This document shows, one piece after another, positions 50,667 to 59,724 of a DNA stretch of 64,000 nucleotides (the stretch's first letter is position 1; every line of letters begins with the position of its first letter). The DNA is from JBEBVQ01 sp037190845. GTDB lineage: Bacteria > Bacteroidota > Bacteroidia > Chitinophagales > Chitinophagaceae. The translations under genes were made by a program, and so were the position numbers. The notes beneath the pieces were generated by a model. It had not been told where the DNA came from, did no database searches, and was given only the letters and a program-made list of their open reading frames with translations. The stretch spans positions 62,001 through 126,000 of the forward strand of contig JBBCJI010000002.1 in NCBI GenBank assembly GCA_037190845.1, given 5' to 3'.

Positions 50667-52084
50667 GCGTGCTTGTTTTCTTCTGTCAGCCTTGCCTGCT
50701 CATAGTTTGCTGCCAGCCGGGTCGTGTTAAGCGGCAGTATATCATATAGCCCGTCTCCGTCTCCCTGTGGAACCAGGGGGACGGTTGCTTTCCTCCGCAT
50801 CTTTTCCGACGGATCAGGGAATTTATTAGTACCTACGAGTATTTTTTTTCCTGCTGCGAATTCTTGTTTTTCCTGCTCTGCAAATGTCCGGATGGCCTGC
50901 TGTATGGAGCCTGCCCGCAGGCATTGCAGGAATCCTCCCTGCGCTTCTATCCGGGTAAATCCTTCCCATGCTTTTTCCGCAATCTGCTCTGTCAGTGTTT
51001 CTATGAACCAGGAACCGGCAGCGCTATCAGATATTTTGTCCAGATAGCTTTCATGTTTCAGGATAAGCTGGATGTTCCGGGCCATTCTCCGGGAAAATTC
51101 GTTTTCCTGTGTGAAGGTGCTGTCGAAGTGCATTACGCTCAGACTGTTGCAGCCGCCGGTTACAGCGGCCATCGCTGCTGTAGTGGTGCGCAGGAGATTG
51201 TTGTAGGCATCGTATACAGTCAGATGGCGGTGCGCGGTGGTGGCGTGCACATAGACGTCACTTTGGACGTTGTATGTGCCGAGCAGCAATGCAAAAACTT
51301 TTCTCAGCGCCCGGAATTTGGCTATTTCAAAAAAATAATCAGGTCCGGCTCCCAGGTTTATCTGTATACGTCCTTTCAGCGCACCGGGGGTAATGCCCGC
51401 GTCTGTACCGGCGCTGATATAAGCATGAGCATGCGCCAGCGCACAGGAGAGCTGGTATGCCGGAGGTGCACCGGCATTATGGTATATAGCTGCGTTAACG
51501 CATAGTGTTTTATAGGGCGCTGTTTGAGTAAACAGCGCTGTCCATGTTTCAAAATCCTTTTGGTATGTATTATCAGTACGCCCATGCTGTACTGCCTGGC
51601 CTATAAAGTCCGCGTCAACAGAGATGTTCAGTTGATCCGGCTGCCATCCCTGCGACAGGATATAAGCCTGTATTTTTTCCCGGAATATCAGGGCATCCCC
51701 CATTATGGAAAACTGCAGGCCGATGTACGGAGCGTCGATATCCCGGAGCAGGGTTGCCAAATCGGTGGTATGCGTCAGGTAAAAGTGTAAGGCCGTAGCG
51801 CCGTTGTCCAGAGCATGCAGGGCTTTTTTATTGGCTTCGCTTTCATCCGTTACATGAATGGTTTCACAGACTTCCCAATCCGTATGTGTAAATAGCGGCC
51901 GGCGTTCGGTCAGGCCGGCAAGATCAACCGCAGTATAGAAGGGTTTGATGGTGATCCCTTCCGCCGTAGTATATTGTAGTGTTTGTTCAAAATCGGCTCC
52001 TTTCAGGTCTTTGATCGTCTGCTGGATCCATTGCTCCGGACTTACCGGAGGGAAAGAAGAGAACAGTTTGCTGCCATCATTCAT
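50663..52084 (-). CDS. mutA: Methylmalonyl-CoA mutase, small subunit, without cobalamin domain
   Basis: A 473-residue partner subunit of the heterodimeric mutase. It matches the TIM-barrel part (FPPVSPEQWIQQTIKDLKGADFE..., GGCNSLSVMHFDSTF, SRRMARNIQLILKHESYLDKISD) but ends at about residue 473 without any DxHxxG cobalamin domain. In Propionibacterium and some Bacteroidota the small subunit keeps a degenerate one. It is non-catalytic and structural. First gene of the operon; its upstream gap holds palindrome 4. Confidence 0.9.
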   Translation of the reverse strand: MNDGSKLFSSFPPVSPEQWIQQTIKDLKGADFEQTLQYTTAEGITIKPFYTAVDLAGLTERRPLFTHTDWEVCETIHVTDESEANKKALHALDNGATALHFYLTHTTDLATLLRDIDAPYIGLQFSIMGDALIFREKIQAYILSQGWQPDQLNISVDADFIGQAVQHGRTDNTYQKDFETWTALFTQTAPYKTLCVNAAIYHNAGAPPAYQLSCALAHAHAYISAGTDAGITPGALKGRIQINLGAGPDYFFEIAKFRALRKVFALLLGTYNVQSDVYVHATTAHRHLTVYDAYNNLLRTTTAAMAAVTGGCNSLSVMHFDSTFTQENEFSRRMARNIQLILKHESYLDKISDSAAGSWFIETLTEQIAEKAWEGFTRIEAQGGFLQCLRAGSIQQAIRTFAEQEKQEFAAGKKILVGTNKFPDPSEKMRRKATVPLVPQGDGDGLYDILPLNTTRLAANYEQARLTEENKHA

Positions 52085-52105
52085 GTGTAATCCATTTTAG
52101 TGATG

Positions 52106-52152
52106 AATTATGAATTATGAATGATTCAACTCATCATTCATAATTCATAATT
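52106..52152. repeat. Intergenic palindrome 4 (ATGAATT-type arms)
   Basis: A perfect 20 bp inverted repeat (52106-52125 against 52133-52152) with a 7 nt loop. It has the same GAATTAT heptamer units as palindrome 3 at 45166. The right arm overlaps the stop codon of the 52151 gene by 2 nt, and the structure separates that gene from mutA. Confidence 0.75.
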
Positions 52153-52705
52153 ATCCCGCGTGTCCATAATGTAATACTCTTTTTGCTTCGTCATGAATGA
52201 CCTGCAGGGCAATGTCGGTCGGCATATCGCCTTCTACAGTAAGCACATAGTCTACAATGCGCACATGCAGGTCTTTGGCCGTGGCGTCGGGTTTGAGCTG
52301 CTGTGCCAGTTGGCTGACCATATTGATCTCCTGCTCCTTGACATTTTTTACGGTATCCCATACCTGTGTGGATACATAGATCTGCTGGGAGAGATTGTGC
52401 TCAAACTCGGAATTGATCTGCATGGCAAGCGCCTGCTGAAGCTCCCGTGCCGACATTCCGGGGTGGTAGACCCGCGGGATCAGATTGCGGGGCTGTATCC
52501 GCTCGAGGAATACTACCAGCCTTTCGTATGCCTGCAGACGGAGGCGCAGGGTGATGTCATTGTTGTCACGCAGCAGCGCCAGTTGTTTCCGTTGTGTCTG
52601 GCTGACCAGGAATTTCTGAACGATCAGGTAACTGCTGATCAGTACAATCATGGCAGGCAGGGTGTATTTCAGAATCTCAAGCAGGGTGGTTACATACACA
52701 TTCAT
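52151..52705 (-). CDS. Conserved membrane-anchored protein of unknown function
   Basis: A 184-residue protein with one N-terminal helix (about residues 10-31, LKYTLPAMIVLISSYLIVQKF) and a cytoplasmic, helix-rich remainder (RDNNDITLRLRLQAYERLVVFLERIQPRNLIPR...). I recognise the pattern of a conserved Bacteroidota hypothetical but no catalytic motif. A TAAATTTG box lies 8 bp upstream of the ATG, implying a very short leader. It lies 66 bp upstream of mutA on the same strand, separated by palindrome 4. Confidence 0.72.
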   Translation of the reverse strand: MNVYVTTLLEILKYTLPAMIVLISSYLIVQKFLVSQTQRKQLALLRDNNDITLRLRLQAYERLVVFLERIQPRNLIPRVYHPGMSARELQQALAMQINSEFEHNLSQQIYVSTQVWDTVKNVKEQEINMVSQLAQQLKPDATAKDLHVRIVDYVLTVEGDMPTDIALQVIHDEAKRVLHYGHAG

Positions 52706-52712
52706 TACAGCG

Positions 52713-52720
52713 CAAATTTA
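52713..52720 (-). promoter_or_regulatory. Promoter -7 element of the 52705 gene
   Basis: TAAATTTG on the minus strand, ending 7 bp before the ATG; a leader of at most a few nucleotides is implied. No -33 TTG at the right distance. Confidence 0.4.
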
Positions 52721-52944
52721 ATTTGCCGCGACAAAATAACATGTTTTTCCTTGATTGAGATGTTATAGGAGAGGTTTGTTATACGTTGCCGGCGCGGTAT
52801 GCGTTTGTTTTTTGGATACTTCCGATTCTGAAGCGACAGGGTGGCATGGTTTTTAAACGACTAAAATATCTCTGGATGAACATGTACATGATTTATTGTA
52901 CTGCAATATAAAATAATGAGGGGGTCTGGTAAATAAAACAGAGC

Positions 52945-52980
52945 AGGGCTGCGTACTTAGTGTACCGGCCCTTTGTTTTT
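52945..52980 (+). terminator. Hairpin with T-rich tail upstream of the 53055 gene
   Basis: An 11 bp stem with one bulged C (52945-52956 against 52962-52972) and a 5 nt loop, followed by CTTTGTTTTT. It reads as a plus-strand intrinsic terminator although no plus-strand gene precedes it, so it may be a leader attenuator or close an unseen small transcript. Confidence 0.45.
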
Positions 52981-53054
52981 GATGTTTTCTCAAAATGATA
53001 ACCAGATTTTCCCGGCAGGGTTTTTATCTGGGTATTGTATAAACCTGATATTTT

Positions 53055-53405
53055 ATGAGAACGCACGAATTTAACAGCCCGCCGCACGATCAGAATGTAA
53101 TGATGAATACCATGACATCGTGCGTGAACAAAGTTGTAAAACAAGGATATACCGATACGTTTAAGATCACAGACAGAGGGTTACTCTCCTGTGCCAGGAA
53201 CCGGTATTTCAGACCGGAGCAGATCCGGGTGATTAATTTTTACCGTTTTGAAGGACAATCTGATCCCGCAGATAATTCTATCATGTACGTGATTGAAACT
53301 TCGGATGGGCTTTGCGGTACTTTGATTGATGCGTACGGGGCGTATGCCGACAGCCGTGTCAACAATTTTATGAAAGCCGTAGAAGATATCCGTAAGAAAG
53401 AATAA
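53055..53405 (+). CDS. Small conserved cytoplasmic protein (often mislabelled PRPP synthetase)
   Basis: A 116-residue soluble protein (MTSCVNKVVKQGYTDTFKIT..., INFYRFEGQSDPADNSIMYVIET, LCGTLIDAYGAYADSR). I recognise this as a short Bacteroidota family sometimes labelled phosphoribosylpyrophosphate synthetase, but no PRPP-binding or ATP motif is present, so that name is unsupported. The function is unknown. It stands alone and converges on the CHASE3 kinase. Confidence 0.72.
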   Translation: MRTHEFNSPPHDQNVMMNTMTSCVNKVVKQGYTDTFKITDRGLLSCARNRYFRPEQIRVINFYRFEGQSDPADNSIMYVIETSDGLCGTLIDAYGAYADSRVNNFMKAVEDIRKKE

Positions 53406-53433
53406 CACTGTACCCGTATATCTGTGAGCCGGA

Positions 53434-54834
53434 TTAATGTTCTGTCGGGAAATACAATTTAAAGGTGGCGCCTGCATTGGGATGGCCATGAGCAAGAATG
53501 TATCCGCTGTGATTTGCCATTACCCGCTGGGCTATGGCAAGCCCCGCTCCTTTTCCTTCGTACATGGATTGCTGGTTATGCAGCCGCTGGAACAGCAGAA
53601 ACATTTTGTGCATGAACTTGTTGTTGAATCCGATCCCGTTATCTGTAATGCTGATCCTGTAAAAGGTTCGCCCGGTAAGCGCTTGATTAATTTCCACAAG
53701 CTCTGCCCCGTCCACCTTTGATGTTGTTACGGTTATAAGCGGGGGGATGTCTTCATGCGAGAATTTAAGTGCATTGTCCAGTAAAGCCTTAAACAACAAT
53801 TGTAGTTGTGCCGGATAGCCCTGAACGACGGGAAGCTGACTCAGCCGGATATCAGCATTTTTGTCTTTGACCTTTTTTTTCAGCTCGTTTACAGTCTGTT
53901 GTACGATTGTATTCAGATCCGAAGTTTCAGGGTCTCCCTGTTCGCTTACAAGACTGGTAAGGTCGGCGAGATCTTCAATCAGTTCCTGCATACGTCCTGC
54001 AGCATTGTTGATGCGTTCCATCAGTGTTTTACTGTCTGCATCCACCAGGTCTTTTTTCTGCCATAATAATAATAAGCGGTTGAGGAAGATCTGTATTTTC
54101 CTCAATGGCTCCTGCAGGTCGTGCGAAGCGGCAAATGCGATCTGCTCCAGTTCGTTATGCGACCTGCGCAGGTCAATCAGCTTTATCTGCAACTCTTCCT
54201 GGTAACGTATTCTTTTCCGGAGTGAATTGATCATCAGCACCAGCAGCAGCAGGGCGAGTGCTCCAAACCCGAAATACAGATATCTGATATTGCTGACTGT
54301 AAGTTGCTGGTATAATAATTTGTTTTTGTGGTATTCAGCCAGATGGACTTGTTCTATCCGCTTCATTTTTTGTATGAAATCCATGCATTGCTGCATAGAG
54401 ATACGTCCTTCGTAAAAATGCACAGGTACTTTCTCTGTTGCGGCAGTATCTGAAAAATTCAGATTGTGCTTCAGGTTGGTAAGCCGGGATACCACATAGC
54501 TGCGCAGCAGGATTACATTATTGTATTGCTCGGGAGTCCCGTTCGTCATCGTCTTCAGCTTATCTGTGATCGGGATCAGCTTCGCATGAGGTTCGGCAAG
54601 CAGCCGGATGTAATTGCTGTCGCGGGTGATCATGTATCCCCGTTCGAAGCGGTCTATATCTTTTATCGCTACCTCAAGCCGGTCCAATTGTGCGATAATG
54701 CCGTATGTCTGTTCTACCTTGTCAATGGCATTAATTAAAGTGCCGAGACGTTTGACCGACACAAATGACAGAACTGTCATAATAATAAATGACAGGATAA
54801 ATAATATGGAAATGATATATAGCCTCTTTTTCAT
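53434..54834 (-). CDS. CHASE3-type sensor histidine kinase
   Basis: A 466-residue membrane kinase: TM1 (about 5-27), a periplasmic helical CHASE3-like domain (about 30-180; FERGYMITRDSNYIRLL), TM2 (about 182-202), a coiled linker, HisKA with His in FAASHDLQEPLRKI, and HATPase (LLFKALLDNALKFS, DNGIGFN, GKGAGLAIAQ). The HDLQEP phospho-acceptor type is shared with the kinase at 58104. No output regulator is adjacent. It has a -7 box just upstream. Confidence 0.9.
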   Translation of the reverse strand: MKKRLYIISILFILSFIIMTVLSFVSVKRLGTLINAIDKVEQTYGIIAQLDRLEVAIKDIDRFERGYMITRDSNYIRLLAEPHAKLIPITDKLKTMTNGTPEQYNNVILLRSYVVSRLTNLKHNLNFSDTAATEKVPVHFYEGRISMQQCMDFIQKMKRIEQVHLAEYHKNKLLYQQLTVSNIRYLYFGFGALALLLLVLMINSLRKRIRYQEELQIKLIDLRRSHNELEQIAFAASHDLQEPLRKIQIFLNRLLLLWQKKDLVDADSKTLMERINNAAGRMQELIEDLADLTSLVSEQGDPETSDLNTIVQQTVNELKKKVKDKNADIRLSQLPVVQGYPAQLQLLFKALLDNALKFSHEDIPPLITVTTSKVDGAELVEINQALTGRTFYRISITDNGIGFNNKFMHKMFLLFQRLHNQQSMYEGKGAGLAIAQRVMANHSGYILAHGHPNAGATFKLYFPTEH

Positions 54835-54841
54835 CCCATAT

Positions 54842-54849
54842 CAAACATA
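54842..54849 (-). promoter_or_regulatory. Promoter -7 element of the CHASE3 kinase gene
   Basis: TATGTTTG on the minus strand, ending 7 bp before the ATG at 54834; this predicts a near-leaderless mRNA. No -33 TTG. Confidence 0.4.
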
Positions 54850-55114
54850 GGCCATTTTATTGATTTTTTGCATTCCGGGATTTTCCCGTAAATTTTTGAG
54901 GAAATTTATCCTCATTCCTTTTTTAACTCAGTCAAATCGGGCATTTTACATTTTTAAATATTTGTTTTGTTTCTTTGTAAAATAATTGTTGTCAATTTTT
55001 AATAAAGATATTTTATGATTGCTGTTGATCGCGGAAATCTGGCTTTAAGGTTGCATGTATGTTTATTACGAAATAAATAGAATAAGTCAGGTTCACCTTA
55101 AAATATCCTTTGTT

Positions 55115-56527
55115 ATGCTCTCTCAACAACAAATGCAAAAGCAACAGTTAAAAATTCTGCCTCAGCAGATTCAATTGTTGAATCTTTACTTTCTTAATAG
55201 CCAGGAGCTGGAGCAGCGTATCAAAACTGAGTTGGAAGATAATCCTATGCTGGAGATGACAAGCAGTCAGGAGTCTGAGCCCGGTGGGGATGAACAATCT
55301 TCTGGTGACGTTCCGGAATGGGATGATTACCGGGATGATGATATACCGGACTATAAAACTGAATACCAGAATTACTTCGCTGCAGATCAACTGCCGGAAA
55401 TGCCTATTGTTTCTATGAGTTATTTCAGAGACGAACTGAAGCAGCAGCTCCGCCTGCAGGAAATTTCTGAAAAAGACAGGATGCTTGCCGAATATCTTGT
55501 CGATATGCTGAATGACCGCGGATTAATGGACAAATCGCTGGAAGACGTGGCAGATGATCTTTCGTTCAATATGCAGATCCTGGTAGACGAGAAAGAGCTG
55601 GAGCGTATTTTGTCTTTGATTCAGGAGTTGGAGCCGGTAGGTATTGGTGCGCGTGACGTACGGCAGTGCCTGTTGCTCCAATTGGAGCGGATGAACCGCA
55701 GGCGTCCGGATATCCGTTGTGCATACAAGCTTGTCCGGGATCATTTTAGTGACCTGATGCACCGCCAGTTTGAAAAAGTACAGCACAGCCTGAATATTGA
55801 TGAAGATGAATTGCGTATTGTATTGCAGAAGATCAGTACGCTGAACTTTTACCCGGTTTCCGAACGGGTTACATTGTTTGAGCCTAAGGACACGATCATT
55901 CCCGACTATATCATCAGCCGCGATGGCGACGATATCGGGGTCAGCCTGCTGCATTCCAGATCTTCCGCTGTTTATGTCAACCAGTCTCTGTATGAGCAGC
56001 TTGCCGGTCAGTGTGGCAGTCGTGATAAGTCGGCTATACAATATGTAAAAAACAAGTTGCAGTCGGCAAGGTGGTTTGTACAGGCTGTCAAGCAACGGGA
56101 GGATACTATGCTGCATATTATGCAGTGCATTATCCGGATACAGAAAGACTATTTCATGGAAGGAGATATACACCTGCTGAAACCAATGGTACTGCGTAAT
56201 GTAGCTGAAGCTTCCGGTCTGGATATTTCCACGATTTCCCGGATCACAAGCAACAAATATGCGGAAACACATTTTGGGCTGATCTATCTGAAAGATCTTT
56301 TCAGCGAAGGCATTGCAGATCAAAAAGGGAAGGTGATCAGTAATAAGGTGATCCAGTCCGTAATAGAAGAAACGATTGACAATGAAGATAAGCGGCATCC
56401 CTATACGGATCAGCAGCTTGTACATATACTTACGGGACAGGGTTATAACATTGCCCGGCGCACAGTAGCAAAGTACAGGGAGCAGATGGGCATTCCGATT
56501 GCGCAGATCAGATCGGTCTGGGTTTGA
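55115..56527 (+). CDS. rpoN: RNA polymerase sigma-54 factor
   Basis: A 470-residue sigma-54. The Gln-rich activator-interacting region I is at the start (MLSQQQMQKQQLKILPQQIQ, LEDNPMLEM), followed by an acidic region II, the core-binding domain (about 110-290), the helix-turn-helix region (VAEASGLDISTISRITSNKY) and the RpoN box ARRTVAKYRE near the C-terminus. It directs RNA polymerase to -24/-12 promoters and needs an AAA+ activator, which is encoded next. The ATG at 55115 starts exactly at region I; an earlier ATG adds unrelated residues. Confidence 0.96.
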   Translation: MLSQQQMQKQQLKILPQQIQLLNLYFLNSQELEQRIKTELEDNPMLEMTSSQESEPGGDEQSSGDVPEWDDYRDDDIPDYKTEYQNYFAADQLPEMPIVSMSYFRDELKQQLRLQEISEKDRMLAEYLVDMLNDRGLMDKSLEDVADDLSFNMQILVDEKELERILSLIQELEPVGIGARDVRQCLLLQLERMNRRRPDIRCAYKLVRDHFSDLMHRQFEKVQHSLNIDEDELRIVLQKISTLNFYPVSERVTLFEPKDTIIPDYIISRDGDDIGVSLLHSRSSAVYVNQSLYEQLAGQCGSRDKSAIQYVKNKLQSARWFVQAVKQREDTMLHIMQCIIRIQKDYFMEGDIHLLKPMVLRNVAEASGLDISTISRITSNKYAETHFGLIYLKDLFSEGIADQKGKVISNKVIQSVIEETIDNEDKRHPYTDQQLVHILTGQGYNIARRTVAKYREQMGIPIAQIRSVWV

Positions 56528-56600
56528 TAATTATTGATTTATTGGTAAATTGACGGTTCGAAATATTAGCGACACAACACACCCAACTGGAAATAAAAAT

Positions 56601-58070
56601 ATGAGTAAGCAAATTTTAGTAATTGACGATGATAATGACATGTGCCTGCTGCTAAACCGTTTTCTGACGCGCCATGGATATACCGTAACCAGTCTCAACG
56701 GTGGTCAGCCGGCATTAGGCTGGATGAAAAAAAATACCCCTGCATTGGTATTGTGCGATTTCAGGCTTGATGACATGACCGGCGCGGAGCTGCTTGAAAA
56801 GATAAAAGAGATACATCCGGGTGTTCCTGTAATTATCATTACGGGATATAGTGATGTAAAGGATGCGGTGGAGGTGATGAAGCTGGGAGCGTACGATTAT
56901 GTCACCAAACCGTTGTTCCCGGATGAGATATTGCTTACTATCCGGAAAGCGCTCAGTGAAAAGACAGAAGGGCCGGCCGGCCGGGTACAGGTATCTCCGA
57001 AGACAAGCCGCACCGATGAGCAATCCGGGCAGCCATATCCTAAATACATGGATCATGACGGGCAGTTTATTCCCGGAGAAAGTCCGGAGTTCAGGAATAT
57101 CATGCAGCAGATAGACCTCGTGGCGCCTACCAATTACAGCGTCATTATATATGGTGAAAGCGGAAGCGGCAAAGAAGTCATTGCCCAGCAGATACACCGG
57201 AAAAGCGGGCGGGCAGACAAACCTTTTATTGCAATTGATTGTGGTGCATTATCGCGCGAATTGGCCGGCAGTGAATTGTTCGGACATGAAAAAGGTTCTT
57301 TCACGGGGGCGGTAAACCAGAAAACCGGAAGCTTCGAAGTTGCGAACGGCGGAACTATCTTTTTGGATGAAATAGCGAACCTGTCCTATGAAATACAGGT
57401 ATCCCTGCTGCGTGTGATACAGGAGCGAAAAATGAGAAGGGTCGGCGGGAATAAAGATATAGAGTTGGATGTGCGGATCATTGTCGCAAGTAATGAAAAA
57501 CTGTGGGATGCCGCAGGTGTGGGTAAATTCCGCGAAGACCTGTATCACCGGTTTAATGAATTCAGCATTAACGTACCTCCGTTACGCGAACGAAAAAAGG
57601 ATATTATGCTGCTGGCAAACCATTTTCTTAAGCTGACAAATGCCGAGTTGGGGAAACATGTTTCCGGGTTTTCCAAAGAAGTGGAGCATATCTTTCTCAA
57701 TTATATCTGGTATGGTAATCTCCGTGAGCTGAAAAATGTAGTGAAAAGGGCCACATTACTGACCGATGGAAATATGGTAGAAGTGAAATCGCTTCCGTTT
57801 GAAATCACCAACTTTCATAAGCTCCAGTTTGATAATGCCGTACAGGCTTCGGAAGACATATTACAGGATATCGCCTCCGGCAGAGAGAATGGTGCTTCTT
57901 CTTATGGAAACAAGTTGAAGACAGCAAATATTGATGCGGAATATGAAGTAATACTCGAAGCATTGAAACAGGCTGATTTCAACAAAAGCAGGGCAGCGCA
58001 ATTACTCAATATTGACAGAAAGACATTGTATAATAAAATGAAGCAGTACAAACAGTTCAATAATCAGTAA
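56601..58070 (+). CDS. Sigma-54-dependent NtrC-family response regulator
   Basis: A 489-residue enhancer-binding protein: receiver (phospho-Asp53 in LCDFRLDDMTGAE, Lys in YVTKPLFPDE), AAA+ domain (Walker A YGESGSGKEV, sigma-54 contact loop GSFTGA, Walker B GGTIFLDEI, arginine region near REDLYHRFNEF) and a Fis-type HTH at the end (FNKSRAAQLLNIDRKTLYNK). The contact loop is GSFTGA rather than GAFTGA. It lies 73 bp after rpoN and 33 bp before a kinase, so it is the natural sigma-54 activator. Confidence 0.95.
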   Translation: MSKQILVIDDDNDMCLLLNRFLTRHGYTVTSLNGGQPALGWMKKNTPALVLCDFRLDDMTGAELLEKIKEIHPGVPVIIITGYSDVKDAVEVMKLGAYDYVTKPLFPDEILLTIRKALSEKTEGPAGRVQVSPKTSRTDEQSGQPYPKYMDHDGQFIPGESPEFRNIMQQIDLVAPTNYSVIIYGESGSGKEVIAQQIHRKSGRADKPFIAIDCGALSRELAGSELFGHEKGSFTGAVNQKTGSFEVANGGTIFLDEIANLSYEIQVSLLRVIQERKMRRVGGNKDIELDVRIIVASNEKLWDAAGVGKFREDLYHRFNEFSINVPPLRERKKDIMLLANHFLKLTNAELGKHVSGFSKEVEHIFLNYIWYGNLRELKNVVKRATLLTDGNMVEVKSLPFEITNFHKLQFDNAVQASEDILQDIASGRENGASSYGNKLKTANIDAEYEVILEALKQADFNKSRAAQLLNIDRKTLYNKMKQYKQFNNQ

Positions 58071-58103
58071 AACTTATCTTATACTCATATACTACCGGTA
58101 ACT

Positions 58104-59642
58104 ATGAAGCCTGAAAAAATAACGGGTACCCCGGAAACTTATGCGCAATTAATAAACAATACTCCTTGCGGGGTATTAATTGTGACGGAGCCGGATTTTC
58201 GTATCGTGTATCATAACGACTTTTTTTTGCAGTTTACAGGATTTTCACCGGCAGATGTTATGAATGAGGAATTTACATTGCTGCAACTGCTCGATCCGTC
58301 CCAATACCACCGTCTGCACATCCAGATTTCCCGTGCGAAGGAGGATGAAAGCAAGCGTAAACGATATGTGATTTATTCCCTTCGCCATAAAAGCGGTAAC
58401 CTTATACAATGTTACATTTATGCAGCTCCCGCCGAACATACCGGACAAGGGCAGGAACCCCGCATACAGTTGTCCATCGTTCCTGAATTATCTACATGGA
58501 GTATGCCCTATACGTCTTTCGATACGAGGGAATTGTTTCTTGAGTTGTTTGGTGATTTTGGATTTGGTACATTCGAATGGATTATAGTACCCGATAAGGT
58601 GTATTGTTCGGAAGGTGTATATCAGATTTGCGAAGTAGACCGTTTTTCAAATGTTTTTACATTGAAATCTGTGCGGACTATGCTGCATCCTGAGGACCGC
58701 GAGGAGGTTATTGCCGCCGTGCTTGCGGTATTTGATACGGGAGATACGTATAATGTGGAAACCAGGATCATTACACCCCAGAAAAACATCAGGTACATCA
58801 ATTCCATCGGAAGGATTATCAAGGATGGACAGGGCAATCCGTTGAAGCTGGTGGGCAGCGTACGGGATATTACGCAGCGGAAGGAAAGTGAAATAGCGCT
58901 TAAAAAACACTTCCAGGAGCTGAACCGTTCCAACCGCCAGCTTGAGGAATTTGCATACGTGACCAGTCATGACCTTCAGGAACCGTTGCGGAAAATCAGT
59001 ACTTTTTCAGACCGGCTTGCGGAGAAAGTATCAGGCACACTGGATCAGGATGGTACGTTTTATCTGGAGCGGATCAAAGCTGCTGCAAACAACATGCGCC
59101 TGCTGATCAAAAATCTTCTCGACTTCTCACGTATTACAGAAGGCAGTCTTGCTTTTTTGCAAACCAACCTTTCGTTTGTTTTAAAGGAAGTAACAGCAGA
59201 CCTCGAACTGAAGATCGGAGAGACAAAAGCGACCATAGAGTCCGGTCCTCTTCCTGTGATCACTGCTGATCCGTTACAAATGCGTCAGCTTTTCCTAAAC
59301 CTGATTGGTAATGCACTTAAATTCCGGCGGGAAAATGTAGCTCCTGAAATCCGGGTTTCGTGCGGTAAACTGACGGATGAAGAAAAAACGTTTGCTGGTC
59401 TCACTCCCTCCCGGCAATATTATAAAATACAATTTTCAGATAATGGCATCGGATTTGAGCAGGAATATGCGTCCCGTATCTTCCAGATGTTTCAGCGATT
59501 GCACGGTAAGACGGAATACCCGGGATCCGGCATCGGTCTCGCGATCTGTAAAAAAATTGTGGATTACCACCAGGGGGTAATTTATGCGGAACGCCTGCCG
59601 GAATTTGGAGCCCGCTTTACTGTTATATTACCGGAAACATAA
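58104..59642 (+). CDS. PAS-domain sensor histidine kinase (cytoplasmic)
   Basis: A 512-residue soluble kinase. PAS 1 is at about 10-125 (NNTPCGVLIVTEPDFRIVYH), PAS 2 at about 145-265 (FGDFGFGTFEWIIVPDKVY, with a VGSVRDITQRKE end), then HisKA (YVTSHDLQEPLRKI, His at about 292) and HATPase (FLNLIGNALKFR, DNGIGFE, GSGIGLAICKK). It directly follows the NtrC-type regulator and is a candidate partner. The HDLQEP form is typical of phytochrome-like kinases. Confidence 0.9.
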   Translation: MKPEKITGTPETYAQLINNTPCGVLIVTEPDFRIVYHNDFFLQFTGFSPADVMNEEFTLLQLLDPSQYHRLHIQISRAKEDESKRKRYVIYSLRHKSGNLIQCYIYAAPAEHTGQGQEPRIQLSIVPELSTWSMPYTSFDTRELFLELFGDFGFGTFEWIIVPDKVYCSEGVYQICEVDRFSNVFTLKSVRTMLHPEDREEVIAAVLAVFDTGDTYNVETRIITPQKNIRYINSIGRIIKDGQGNPLKLVGSVRDITQRKESEIALKKHFQELNRSNRQLEEFAYVTSHDLQEPLRKISTFSDRLAEKVSGTLDQDGTFYLERIKAAANNMRLLIKNLLDFSRITEGSLAFLQTNLSFVLKEVTADLELKIGETKATIESGPLPVITADPLQMRQLFLNLIGNALKFRRENVAPEIRVSCGKLTDEEKTFAGLTPSRQYYKIQFSDNGIGFEQEYASRIFQMFQRLHGKTEYPGSGIGLAICKKIVDYHQGVIYAERLPEFGARFTVILPET

Positions 59643-59657
59643 CCAGGATGGTATCAT

Positions 59658-59690
59658 ACCGGCAGGCAGAGTATGTCTTTTCCTGCCGGT
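59658..59690 (+). terminator. Hairpin after the PAS kinase
   Basis: ACCGGCAGG (59658-59666) pairs with CCTGCCGGT (59682-59690) around a 15 nt loop, 16 bp after the kinase stop. It lacks a clear T-run, so it may act as a 3'-end stabiliser or partial terminator before the REC-PAS kinase. Confidence 0.45.
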
Positions 59691-59724
59691 AGTCCGTTTC
59701 GGTATGTGCTAAATAAACTACATC

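Larger units (their letters stand above)
52706..53054. other. Intergenic region between divergent genes
   Basis: 349 bp with no gene seen. It contains the TAAATTTG box of the 52705 gene (minus strand, 52713-52720) and a hairpin with T-run at 52945-52980. The remainder is AT-rich and unremarkable. Confidence 0.5.

Noticed and set aside
53055..53405. Phosphoribosylpyrophosphate synthetase
   Set aside because: The label used for similar short proteins is not supported: there is no PRPP or ATP-binding motif and 116 residues is far too short.
55523..56425. 300-codon open frame opposite rpoN
   Set aside because: Antisense shadow of rpoN with no recognisable domain.
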